Positions 16,544-22,941 of a stretch of DNA of 22,941 nucleotides are shown here, piece by piece. Positions within the stretch are counted from its first letter, which is position 1. The number at the start of each line of letters is the position of its first letter. The notes under the pieces are model-generated. The model ran no database searches. It worked only from the letters and a program-made list of their open reading frames with translations, and was not told where the DNA came from. The position numbers and the translations under genes were made by a program. The stretch comes from Lachnospiraceae bacterium (GTDB lineage: Bacteria > Bacillota_A > Clostridia > Lachnospirales > Lachnospiraceae), in NCBI GenBank assembly GCA_017652545.1, contig JAGCAV010000398.1, forward strand, positions 1 to 22,941, in the 5' to 3' direction.

Positions 16544-17764
16544 ATGATGGCAACGATACCTATGACCAGCCCCATCGTTGAGATGGACGGAGACGAGATG
16601 ACGCGTATTCTGTGGAAGATGATCAGGGAGGAGCTGCTTGAGCCCTTCGTGGATCTTCGCACGGTGTATTTTGACCTGGGACTTGAGCACCGGAACGAGA
16701 CGGATGATCAGGTAACCGTTGACGCGGCCATGGCCTGCAAACAGTATCATGTGGCTGTCAAGTGCGCCACGATTACTCCCAATGCAGCCCGCGTGAAGGA
16801 GTATAACCTAAAACAGATGTGGAAGAGTCCCAACGGCACCATCCGCGCCATCCTTGACGGAACAGTGTTTCGTGCGCCGATTCAGGTCAAAGGCATCGAG
16901 CCGAATGTGCGGAGCTGGGAAAAGCCCATTACCATCGCCAGGCACGCGTACGGTGACGTATATAAAAACGCCGAGATGATCATACCCGGCGCCGGAAGGG
17001 TCGAGCTGGTGTACACGGCGGCGGACGGCAGGGTCACAAAGGAACTGGTGCATGATTTCGCCGGACCGGGCGTGGTGCAGGGAATGCACAACCTGAACGC
17101 CTCCATCGAAAGCTTTGCCCACAGCTGCTTCACCTACGCGCTGGATACAAAACAGGACCTGTGGTTCTCCTCCAAGGATACCATCTCCAAGAAGTATGAC
17201 CATACCTTCAAGGACATCTTCCAGGAGATCTTCGACAGGGAATACAAAGAACGTTTTGCCGAAGCGGGGATCACGTATTTCTATACGCTGATCGACGACG
17301 CGGTCGCCCGTGTCATGAAGTCGAAGGGCGGTTTTATCTGGGCCTGCAAAAACTATGACGGGGACGTGATGAGCGATATGATCTCGTCTGCCTGCGGTTC
17401 ACTGGCCATGATGACCTCCGTTTTGGTTTCTCCGGACGGCAATTATGAGTATGAGGCGGCGCACGGTACGGTACAGCGCCATTATTACAAATACCTGAAG
17501 GGTGAGACAACGTCCACCAACTCCGTTGCCACGATCTTCGCGTGGACCGGCGCGCTCCGGAAACGCGGACAGATGGATGGAAATGAAGCGCTCGCGTCAT
17601 TTGCCGACGCGCTTGAAGAAGCGACTCTGAAGACCATAGAGAGCGGCAGGATGACAAAGGATCTGGCTCTGATCACGGACATGAAAGATCCGGAAGTGCT
17701 TGACAGTCTTGGGTTTATCCGTGCAGTGCGGGAAACGCTTGAGAATCCGGGCAGCAAAGAGTGA
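16544..17764 (+). CDS. icd: Isocitrate dehydrogenase, NADP-type (eukaryote-like subfamily)
   Basis: The enzyme oxidatively decarboxylates isocitrate to 2-oxoglutarate, making NADPH and the carbon skeleton for glutamate. The 406-residue product resembles the homodimeric eukaryotic/type II NADP enzymes rather than E. coli Icd. Visible marks are [13 protein letters not shown] (10-22), the substrate loop SPNGTIR (95-101), ARHAYGD (Tyr136), the catalytic Lys in [11 protein letters not shown] (about 211), metal-binding Asp residues in LIDDAV (251-252) and NYDGDVMSD (274, 278), and the coenzyme region [10 protein letters not shown] (305-314). Two adjacent ATGs (16544, 16547) are possible; both use the GGAG of repeat D. 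The next gene begins 6 nt after the stop. Without other citrate-cycle genes nearby, its role is most simply glutamate synthesis and NADPH supply. Confidence 0.95.
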   Translation: MMATIPMTSPIVEMDGDEMTRILWKMIREELLEPFVDLRTVYFDLGLEHRNETDDQVTVDAAMACKQYHVAVKCATITPNAARVKEYNLKQMWKSPNGTIRAILDGTVFRAPIQVKGIEPNVRSWEKPITIARHAYGDVYKNAEMIIPGAGRVELVYTAADGRVTKELVHDFAGPGVVQGMHNLNASIESFAHSCFTYALDTKQDLWFSSKDTISKKYDHTFKDIFQEIFDREYKERFAEAGITYFYTLIDDAVARVMKSKGGFIWACKNYDGDVMSDMISSACGSLAMMTSVLVSPDGNYEYEAAHGTVQRHYYKYLKGETTSTNSVATIFAWTGALRKRGQMDGNEALASFADALEEATLKTIESGRMTKDLALITDMKDPEVLDSLGFIRAVRETLENPGSKE

Positions 17765-17770
17765 GGAAAA

Positions 17771-19738
17771 ATGACAGGATTACAGGAATACGCAAAAGCA
17801 CTGAAAGCAGGAGAGAAAGCCGCCAGGGCGGCATCGGCGAAGGGGGAATACCCCTATCTGCCCGCGCTGGATGAGATTCTGTCTTCACAGGATGTACAGT
17901 CCGAGATCTATCTGGGGCTGATGGATATCCCTCTGGAACAGATCGCCGGGACCAGGACGACCGGCCGCCAGAATGCCTTCGCCTGCAACTTTATGCCTCT
18001 GGTGGGAGAGAAGAGCGAATTTGCCATGAAATGGTCCGCTGTCTATGATCATCAGGTGGAGGAGGGGATTCACGACCCGATCGAAGTCTATGAATTCATG
18101 AACAGGTACTATGTTCTGGAAGGCAACAAGCGGGTCAGTGTCCTCAAATACATCGGGGCTTACAGCATCGAGGCAACGGTCACCCGGATCGTTCCGAAGC
18201 TCACATCGGATAAACAGGTCCACATATTCTACGAATATATGGAATTCTACCGCAAGACGGCCATTAACTATATCTGGTTCTCCAAGGAGGGAAGCTTTGC
18301 GGCCCTGACCAAGCTGTGCGGGAAAGGGATGGATGATATCTGGACCGAGGAGGAGAAGAAGGACTTTTCATCATCCTACCTGCTGTTCCAGAAGATTTTT
18401 GACGAGAAAGGCGGAAAGAAGCTGTCCATCACCTGTGCGGACGCGTTCCTGCTGTATCTGGACGTTTATCCGTACCGGGACATGAAGAACAAGAGCGCTG
18501 CGCAGATCCGCGCGGAAGTGGAAAAGGTCTGGAAGGAATTCCCGGCCCTGGAAGCACAGCCAGACCAGGCGCTGGTGCTCAGCCCGGACAACGCGCCTGA
18601 GGCAAATCTGTTCAACCGATTCTTCCAGGGAACCGGCAGCCGGGTCCTGAACGTTGCCTTTATCTACGACAAGCCGGTCTCCGAATCCGGCTGGAGCTAT
18701 GGACACGATCTCGGCCGCATGCACGTGGAACAGAAATTCGGGAAACAGATCCGCACAACGGTCTACGAGATGAACAGTACCCGCACGGATCCCGAAGAGG
18801 TGATCCGGTGCGCCTGTGAGGACGGCAACCATATTATTTTCACGACAAGCGAGCGTTTTCTTTCCGCAAGCCTCAAGTGCGCGATCAAGTTCCCCGGCAT
18901 CAAGATCCTGTGCTGCTGCGTGAACCGTCCGTACAACGCCATCCGGACCTATTACGGCCGGATGTACGAGGCGAAATTCCTGGCAGGGATGATCGCCGGA
19001 GCCATGACGCCCAATGACCGGATCGCCTACTGCGCGGATTTCCCGATCTACGGAAGCCTGGCCGGCGTGAATGCCTTTGCCCGCGGCGCGCTGATGACGA
19101 ACCCGGAAGCAAAGGTATATCTGCACTGGAACAGTGTGCCCGCCAGGAGCATGGAACAGATGCTCCGGGAAAATGAGATCTGTACGGTCTGTGACGTCGA
19201 TATGGTCCGCCCGGGCGGCGGCAGCCGCCGGTTCGGCCTCTACCGGATCCGCGACGGCGCCTATGAAAACCTGGCAGCGCCGATCTGGAACTGGGGCAGG
19301 TTCTACGAGAAGATCATCCGGGACATTGTGACCGGCTCCTGGAAGGAGGAGGAACGTTCCAGAAAAGCTGTGAATTACCTCTGGGGGATCTCCGGAGGGA
19401 TCATCGACCTGATCGTATCCCAGAAAGTGCCGGAGGGTCTGACGCGCCTTGTCGAGATCATGCGCTCCCAGATCTATCACGGCGTGTTGAATCCCTTCGA
19501 GGGAAGGATCCGGAAACAGGACGGCAGTTTTGCCGGGAAGAAAGGAGAGTGGCTTCCGCTGGAGGAGGTCATCACCATGGATTATCTGGCTTCCAACGTC
19601 ATCGGGAGCATTCCGAAGGCGGAGGAGCTGAGCGGGGAAGCGCTGTCCCTGATGGACATTATGGGAATTGTCAAGCCGGAGAATGAACAGCTTCGCATGC
19701 CTGCCGCGGTGGCGGGAAGGAGAGAGGATATAGTCTGA
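17771..19738 (+). CDS. BMP-domain (PnrA/Med-like) protein with ParB-like N-terminal region, no signal peptide
   Basis: This 655-residue protein looks like a fusion. Residues about 292-575 are a periplasmic-binding-type BMP fold (FIYDKPVSESGWSYGHDLGRMHVEQ; then NAIRTYYGRMYEAKFLAGMIAG and DFPIYGSLAGVNAFARGA), the family of purine-nucleoside lipoproteins and of Bacillus Med. Residues about 100-145 contain YYVLEGNKRVSVLKYIGA, which resembles the Gly-x-x-Arg core of ParB/sulfiredoxin-like domains. There is no signal peptide, lipobox or membrane segment, so it should be cytosolic, unlike transport BMP proteins. A Cys-Cys-Cys run (380-382) is notable. It starts 6 nt after icd with a weak GAGGA and ends in TGATG, overlapping the phosphoesterase gene by 1 nt. 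Likely a ligand-sensing cytosolic protein working with the downstream enzyme; automatic annotation as an ABC transporter binding protein would mislead. Confidence 0.8.
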   Translation: MTGLQEYAKALKAGEKAARAASAKGEYPYLPALDEILSSQDVQSEIYLGLMDIPLEQIAGTRTTGRQNAFACNFMPLVGEKSEFAMKWSAVYDHQVEEGIHDPIEVYEFMNRYYVLEGNKRVSVLKYIGAYSIEATVTRIVPKLTSDKQVHIFYEYMEFYRKTAINYIWFSKEGSFAALTKLCGKGMDDIWTEEEKKDFSSSYLLFQKIFDEKGGKKLSITCADAFLLYLDVYPYRDMKNKSAAQIRAEVEKVWKEFPALEAQPDQALVLSPDNAPEANLFNRFFQGTGSRVLNVAFIYDKPVSESGWSYGHDLGRMHVEQKFGKQIRTTVYEMNSTRTDPEEVIRCACEDGNHIIFTTSERFLSASLKCAIKFPGIKILCCCVNRPYNAIRTYYGRMYEAKFLAGMIAGAMTPNDRIAYCADFPIYGSLAGVNAFARGALMTNPEAKVYLHWNSVPARSMEQMLRENEICTVCDVDMVRPGGGSRRFGLYRIRDGAYENLAAPIWNWGRFYEKIIRDIVTGSWKEEERSRKAVNYLWGISGGIIDLIVSQKVPEGLTRLVEIMRSQIYHGVLNPFEGRIRKQDGSFAGKKGEWLPLEEVITMDYLASNVIGSIPKAEELSGEALSLMDIMGIVKPENEQLRMPAAVAGRREDIV

Positions 19739-20328
19739 TGAAGATCCTTACGCTGGCCGACGCGCCATGCAAAGCCCTGTGGGATTATTTTGACCAGAGC
19801 CGGATCGATGACATCGACCTGATCCTGTCGGCGGGAGATCTCCCGGCATCCTATCTTTCCTTTCTGGTGACCTTTGCCCACTGCCCGGTGCTGTATGTGC
19901 GCGGCAATCATGATGACAAATACGAAACGCAGCCTCCGGAGGGGTGTGTCTGCGTGGAAGATACGGTCTACACCTGGAACGGGATCCGGATCCTGGGCCT
20001 GGGCGGCAGCATGCGCTACCGGCCGGGAATCAATCAGTATACCGACGCGCAGATGGCGCGGCGGATCCGGAGGCTGCGGCTTAAACTGATGCTGAGCCGC
20101 GGCTTTGACATCCTGCTGACTCACGCTCCTGCCAGAGGGATCGATGACCATGACGATCTGCCGCATCAGGGCTTCGAACCTTTTGTGCGGCTGCTGGACA
20201 AGTATGAGCCGGGCTATATGGTCCACGGGCATGTGCACATGAATTACAGCTACAATCAGCCCAGAGTCATTCAGTACGGGAAGACGCAGATCATCAACGC
20301 GTATGAGCGATATACTTTTGAATATTAA
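19738..20328 (+). CDS. Calcineurin-like metallophosphoesterase, divergent first motif
   Basis: The 196-residue product has the metallophosphoesterase order GDL (33-35), GNHD (56-59), THAP (128-131) and GHVH (164-167), a fold that hydrolyses phosphomono- or diesters with two metal ions. The canonical first motif DxH is instead LADAP: Asp8 is present but the His is Pro10, so one metal ligand is missing or supplied elsewhere. No signal peptide. It overlaps the upstream BMP/ParB-like gene by 1 nt (TGATG), so the two are translationally coupled and probably functionally linked. Substrate cannot be predicted; by analogy with the nucleoside-binding BMP fold a nucleotide-like substrate is possible but is only inference. 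Confidence 0.88.
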   Translation: MKILTLADAPCKALWDYFDQSRIDDIDLILSAGDLPASYLSFLVTFAHCPVLYVRGNHDDKYETQPPEGCVCVEDTVYTWNGIRILGLGGSMRYRPGINQYTDAQMARRIRRLRLKLMLSRGFDILLTHAPARGIDDHDDLPHQGFEPFVRLLDKYEPGYMVHGHVHMNYSYNQPRVIQYGKTQIINAYERYTFEY

Positions 20329-20336
20329 TCTTGCTT

Positions 20337-20366
20337 TTGGCGACTGTATCTTAATCTGAATATAAA
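20337..20366 (+). promoter_or_regulatory. Possible upstream promoter of nfnAB
   Basis: TTGGCG (20337-20342), an 18-nt spacer and TATAAA (20361-20366) make a moderate sigma-A match upstream of the better promoter at 20394. It could be fortuitous in this AT-rich gap. Confidence 0.35.
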
Positions 20367-20393
20367 AAAATGGCACACAGTGAATGAAAATTC

Positions 20394-20422
20394 TTGAAAG
20401 TTGTATTTTCGGGGATTATACT
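20394..20422 (+). promoter_or_regulatory. Sigma-A promoter of nfnAB
   Basis: TTGAAA (20394-20399), a 17-nt spacer and TATACT (20417-20422) precede nfnA by 85 nt, giving a leader of about 78 nt. A CACATGTG palindrome (20425-20432) covers the predicted start site and could be an operator. No typical Rex palindrome is seen. Confidence 0.8.
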
Positions 20423-20464
20423 GTCACATGTGTGTTTTTTTATGCAGCAGGTCATGATGTCCAA

Positions 20465-20481
20465 TGAGGCTTTCCGCCTCA
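20465..20481 (+). promoter_or_regulatory. Small hairpin in the nfnA leader
   Basis: TGAGGC and GCCTCA form a perfect 6-bp stem with loop TTTCC, ending 12 nt before the GGAGG (20494-20498) of nfnA. There is no U-run after it, so it is not a terminator; it may protect the mRNA 5' region or modulate initiation. Confidence 0.5.
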
Positions 20482-20506
20482 GCTTAAATATACGGAGGTA
20501 TACTTT

Positions 20507-21391
20507 ATGTACAGAATTCTTGAAGCAAAGAATCTGGCGGGGAATATCTACGAGATGGTGGTAGAAGCACCCCGCGTAGCCAGACGCTGTCTTCCCGGCC
20601 AGTTCGTCATCGTAAAACTGGACGAGGTTTCCGAACGGATTCCGCTGACGATCTGTGACTATGACCGTGAAAAGGGAACCATCACGATCGTATTCCAGCC
20701 TGTCGGCGCTTCCACGTTAAAGTTCGCGGATCTGAAAAGCGGAGACGCCTTCGAAGATTTCGTAGGCCCGCTCGGCCGGCCTTCGGACCTGTGCCTGGAC
20801 CCCATCGAGGAAGTCAGGAAGAAAAAGATCCTGTTTGTCGCGGGCGGTGTAGGTACCGCGCCTGTTTACCCCCAGGCCAAGTGGCTGCATGAGCAGGGAA
20901 TCGAATGCGACGTGATCATCGGCGCCAAGACAAAGGATCTGGTCATCCTTGAAGAGGAGATGAAAGCGGTTGCCAATACCTATGTGACCACCGACGACGG
21001 TTCCTACGGACGCAGCGGCATGGTCACCAAATGCATTGAGGATCTGGTGGCGGAAGGACACGAGTACGACCACTGCGTCGCCATCGGCCCGATGATCATG
21101 ATGAAATTCTGTGTGCTGACGACAAAGAAGCTGGGTATTCCGACCATTGTTTCCATGAACCCGATCATGGTGGACGGAACCGGCATGTGCGGCGCCTGCC
21201 GCCTGATCGTAGGCGACGAAGTCAAATTTGCCTGTGTGGACGGACCCGAGTTTGACGGCTTCAAGGTCGACTTTGATGCGGCCATGAAACGTGCGACCCT
21301 CTATAAGACGGAGGAGGGCAGAGCGAAACTGAAGTATGAGGAAGGCAAAACCCACCACGGCGGATGCGGTCAATGCGGAGGTGACAAATAA
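20507..21391 (+). CDS. nfnA: NfnA-type ferredoxin:NADP+ oxidoreductase small subunit (FAD, [2Fe-2S])
   Basis: With the next gene this forms the cytosolic electron-bifurcating NADH-dependent reduced ferredoxin:NADP+ oxidoreductase, which makes NADPH from NADH plus reduced ferredoxin. The 294-residue protein has the ferredoxin-reductase layout: FAD site RIPLTIC (44-50), NAD site GGVGTAPVYP (113-122), and a [2Fe-2S] site with Cys228, Cys231 and Cys243 (MCGACR...FAC), with Asp223 just before, a position used as an unusual ligand in characterised NfnA as I recall. The C-terminus has an added GGCGQCGG tail (Cys287, Cys290). GGAGG 8 nt before ATG 20507 fixes the start. It overlaps nfnB by 1 nt (TAATG). 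A sulfide dehydrogenase-type (SudB) name is an alternative for the same family; the pairing and motifs favour Nfn. Confidence 0.88.
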   Translation: MYRILEAKNLAGNIYEMVVEAPRVARRCLPGQFVIVKLDEVSERIPLTICDYDREKGTITIVFQPVGASTLKFADLKSGDAFEDFVGPLGRPSDLCLDPIEEVRKKKILFVAGGVGTAPVYPQAKWLHEQGIECDVIIGAKTKDLVILEEEMKAVANTYVTTDDGSYGRSGMVTKCIEDLVAEGHEYDHCVAIGPMIMMKFCVLTTKKLGIPTIVSMNPIMVDGTGMCGACRLIVGDEVKFACVDGPEFDGFKVDFDAAMKRATLYKTEEGRAKLKYEEGKTHHGGCGQCGGDK

Positions 21392-22782
21392 TGGCAGATA
21401 TGTTGAAGAAAGTCCCGGTCAGGGAACAGGACGCGCAGGTACGTGCAACCAATTTTGAAGAGGTCTGCCTCGGATACAACCGTGAGGAGGCCATGGCGGA
21501 GGCAGAGCGCTGCCTGCACTGCAAAAACGCAAAGTGCATCCAGGGCTGCCCGGTCAATATCAATATCCCCGAATTCATCGGCGAGGTGAAGGAAGGCAAC
21601 ATCGAGAAGGCATTCCAGATCATCGGCGAGGCCAGCTCCCTGCCGGCGATCTGCGGCCGTGTGTGTCCCCAGGAGACCCAGTGTGAAGGCAAGTGCATCA
21701 GGGGAATCAAAGGCGAGGCTGTTTCCATCGGCAAACTGGAACGCTTTGTTGCGGACTGGGCGCTGGAAAACGGCGTCAAGCCTATCCCGGCTTCAGAAAA
21801 GAACGGCCACAAGGTGGCGGTGATCGGTTCCGGTCCCTCCGGACTGACCTGCGCCGGCGACCTGGCGAAGATGGGCTACGATGTCACCATCTTTGAAGCG
21901 CTGCACAAGGCGGGCGGCGTGCTGGTCTACGGCATTCCCGAGTTCCGTCTTCCCAAGGACAAGGTTGTTGCGAAGGAAGTGGACAATGTCCGATCCCTGG
22001 GCGTCAAGTTCGAGACGAACGTCATCATCGGCAAATCCGTCACCATCGACGAACTGATGGATGAAGAGGGCTTCGAAGCGGTGTTTATCGGCTCCGGCGC
22101 CGGCCTGCCCATGTTCATGGGGATCCCGGGCGAACAGGCCAAGGGCGTGTTCTCCGCCAATGAGTTCCTGACCAGGAACAACCTGATGAAAGCGTTCCGT
22201 GAGGATTACGATACACCGATCTCCTGCGGCAAGAAGGTAGCCGTGGTCGGCGGCGGCAACGTGGCCATGGACGCGGCCAGGACCGCGCTCCGTCTCGGCG
22301 CGGAGACACACATCGTCTACAGACGTTCCGAGGCCGAGCTTCCTGCCCGTGCGGAGGAAGTGCACCACGCAAAGGAAGAGGGGATCATCTTTGATCTGCT
22401 CACCAACCCGAAGGAGATCCTGGTGGATGAAAACGACAACGTGACCGGCATCCGCCTGATCAAGATGGAGCTGGGCGAGCCCGATGCTTCCGGCAGAAGG
22501 CGTCCGGTCGAGATCCCGGGATCCGAGTATGAGATCGAGGTCGATACGGTGATCATGTCCCTGGGCACATCACCCAATCCGCTGATCTCCTCCACCACGA
22601 TCGGTCTGGATGTGAACAGACGCAAATGCATCATCGCGACGGAAGATACCGGTGCCACCTCCAAGGAAGGCGTGTTCGCCGGCGGCGACGCGGTGACAGG
22701 CGCTGCAACGGTTATCCTGGCCATGGGCGCCGGGAAAGTGGCGGCGAAAGGAATTGATGAGTTTATTAAAGCCAAAGGTTGA
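21391..22782 (+). CDS. nfnB: NfnB-type subunit (glutamate synthase small-chain-like, NADPH/FAD, two [4Fe-4S])
   Basis: The 463-residue product is the large Nfn subunit, often annotated as NADPH-dependent glutamate synthase small chain. The N-terminal helical domain binds two [4Fe-4S] clusters: Cys41, 44, 49, 53 (RCLHCKNAKCIQGCPV) and Cys88, 92, 98, 102 (ICGRVCPQETQCEGKC). The FAD Rossmann fold has GSGPSG (146-151) with IFEA (167-170); the NADPH fold has GGGNVAMD (287-294) and YRRSEAELPAR (310-320); FAGGDAVTG (429-437) closes the FAD site. No glutamate synthase large subunit is adjacent, and the partner is an NfnA-type protein, so bifurcating transhydrogenase is preferred over glutamate synthesis. 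Start overlaps the nfnA stop; a strong intrinsic terminator lies 14 nt after the gene, so nfnAB is a two-gene operon. Confidence 0.9.
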   Translation: MADMLKKVPVREQDAQVRATNFEEVCLGYNREEAMAEAERCLHCKNAKCIQGCPVNINIPEFIGEVKEGNIEKAFQIIGEASSLPAICGRVCPQETQCEGKCIRGIKGEAVSIGKLERFVADWALENGVKPIPASEKNGHKVAVIGSGPSGLTCAGDLAKMGYDVTIFEALHKAGGVLVYGIPEFRLPKDKVVAKEVDNVRSLGVKFETNVIIGKSVTIDELMDEEGFEAVFIGSGAGLPMFMGIPGEQAKGVFSANEFLTRNNLMKAFREDYDTPISCGKKVAVVGGGNVAMDAARTALRLGAETHIVYRRSEAELPARAEEVHHAKEEGIIFDLLTNPKEILVDENDNVTGIRLIKMELGEPDASGRRRPVEIPGSEYEIEVDTVIMSLGTSPNPLISSTTIGLDVNRRKCIIATEDTGATSKEGVFAGGDAVTGAATVILAMGAGKVAAKGIDEFIKAKG

Positions 22783-22795
22783 GACGGCGGCTTGC

Positions 22796-22827
22796 AGGGA
22801 GACAGGGGCTTGGCTCTGTCTCCTTTT
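22796..22827 (+). terminator. Intrinsic terminator after nfnAB
   Basis: GGAGACAG (22798-22805) pairs perfectly with CTGTCTCC (22816-22823) around a 10-nt loop and is followed by TTTT. Flanking A/T and G/U pairs can lengthen the stem by two. Confidence 0.88.
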
Positions 22828-22867
22828 CGTTAGTTTCGGATGGATTCCCGGACGGCATGCGGGCTAT

Positions 22868-22924
22868 AAAGTTGTGGGAGCAGAGCGGGTGTGATATTCG
22901 ACGCTCAACCGCGCCCACAGCTTT
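22868..22924. other. Long imperfect hairpin of unknown function at the window edge
   Basis: AAAGTTGTGGG (22868-22878) pairs with CCCACAGCTTT (22914-22924) over 11 positions with one G/U. Inside it GCGG-TG (22885-22891) pairs with CA-CCGC (22906-22912) across one mismatch, leaving a 14-nt apical loop. No reading frame of note spans it. It could be an RNA leader, a bidirectional terminator or the end of an element continuing beyond the window. Confidence 0.45.
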
Positions 22925-22941
22925 GCATAAGTTCGACTACG

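Noticed and set aside
15515..16750. Antisense open frame of about 411 codons opposite ftsK and the start of icd
   Set aside because: It spans the Walker motifs of ftsK on the other strand and the ftsK-icd junction, shows no family motif and no Shine-Dalgarno that I trust.
18371..19480. Antisense open frame of about 369 codons opposite the BMP-domain gene
   Set aside because: Composition is that of a coding shadow; the + strand frame has clear BMP family motifs throughout.
17771..19738. Annotation as an ABC transporter substrate-binding protein
   Set aside because: There is no signal peptide, lipobox or transmembrane anchor and no permease or ATPase gene next to it.
20417..20445. CACATGTG followed by a T-run as an intrinsic terminator for the phosphoesterase gene
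   Set aside because: The palindrome leaves only a 2-nt loop and cannot fold as a stable hairpin; it also lies directly on the nfn promoter start site.

Overview
The window reads as ordinary chromosome from a G+C-rich, low-GC-phylum-type anaerobe (Firmicutes, class Clostridia, most like Lachnospiraceae). The reasons are a Gram-positive PolC replicase, the NADH-responsive repressor Rex, an ABC-F gene next to rex as in Bacillus, and an NfnAB-type electron-bifurcating transhydrogenase. Placement is inferred from protein families, not from a marker RNA gene. No tRNA, rRNA, CRISPR array, transposase, phage gene or plasmid gene is visible. Thirteen of the fourteen protein genes lie on the + strand; only the ABC-F gene is on the - strand.

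Layout: 1-2385 holds the 3' part of polyphosphate kinase (ppk) and ispG of the MEP isoprenoid pathway. 2434-6897 is polC, the replicative DNA polymerase. A convergent ABC-F ATPase (8852-6903) ends 5 nt from polC and is divergent from rex (8965-9609), with two strong promoter signals overlapping in the rex/ABC-F gap. Alanine racemase (9667-10815), a YebC-family protein (11014-11745), an unrecognised cysteine-motif protein (11749-12525), undecaprenyl-diphosphatase (12570-13445), a long FtsK/SpoIIIE translocase (13496-16510), a eukaryote-like NADP isocitrate dehydrogenase (16544-17764), a cytosolic BMP-domain protein with a ParB-like N-terminal region (17771-19738) and a coupled metallophosphoesterase (19738-20328) follow. 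After a 178-nt promoter/leader region comes the nfnA-nfnB pair (20507-22782), closed by a clear intrinsic terminator. The last 100 nt carry an unexplained long hairpin.

How the genes work together: alr and uppP serve peptidoglycan precursor supply (D-Ala, lipid carrier recycling), ispG feeds the isoprenoid route that makes that carrier, and PolC and FtsK handle replication and chromosome segregation. Rex, isocitrate dehydrogenase and NfnAB concern NAD(P)H/ferredoxin balance, though no Rex operator is convincingly visible at nfn.

The most unusual signal is not a gene. A family of purine-rich, roughly heptameric repeats (GAGTTGA / GAGTGGA core) sits at four separate junctions (before ispG, alr, yebC and icd), always in the same orientation as the genes. 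At three of the four it appears to supply the Shine-Dalgarno sequence of the next gene. Before yebC it expands into four tandem ~40-nt units that even form the last codons and the stop of alr. The second candidate for novelty is the BMP/ParB-like protein plus phosphoesterase pair. I do not see a wholly new defence or mobile system here.
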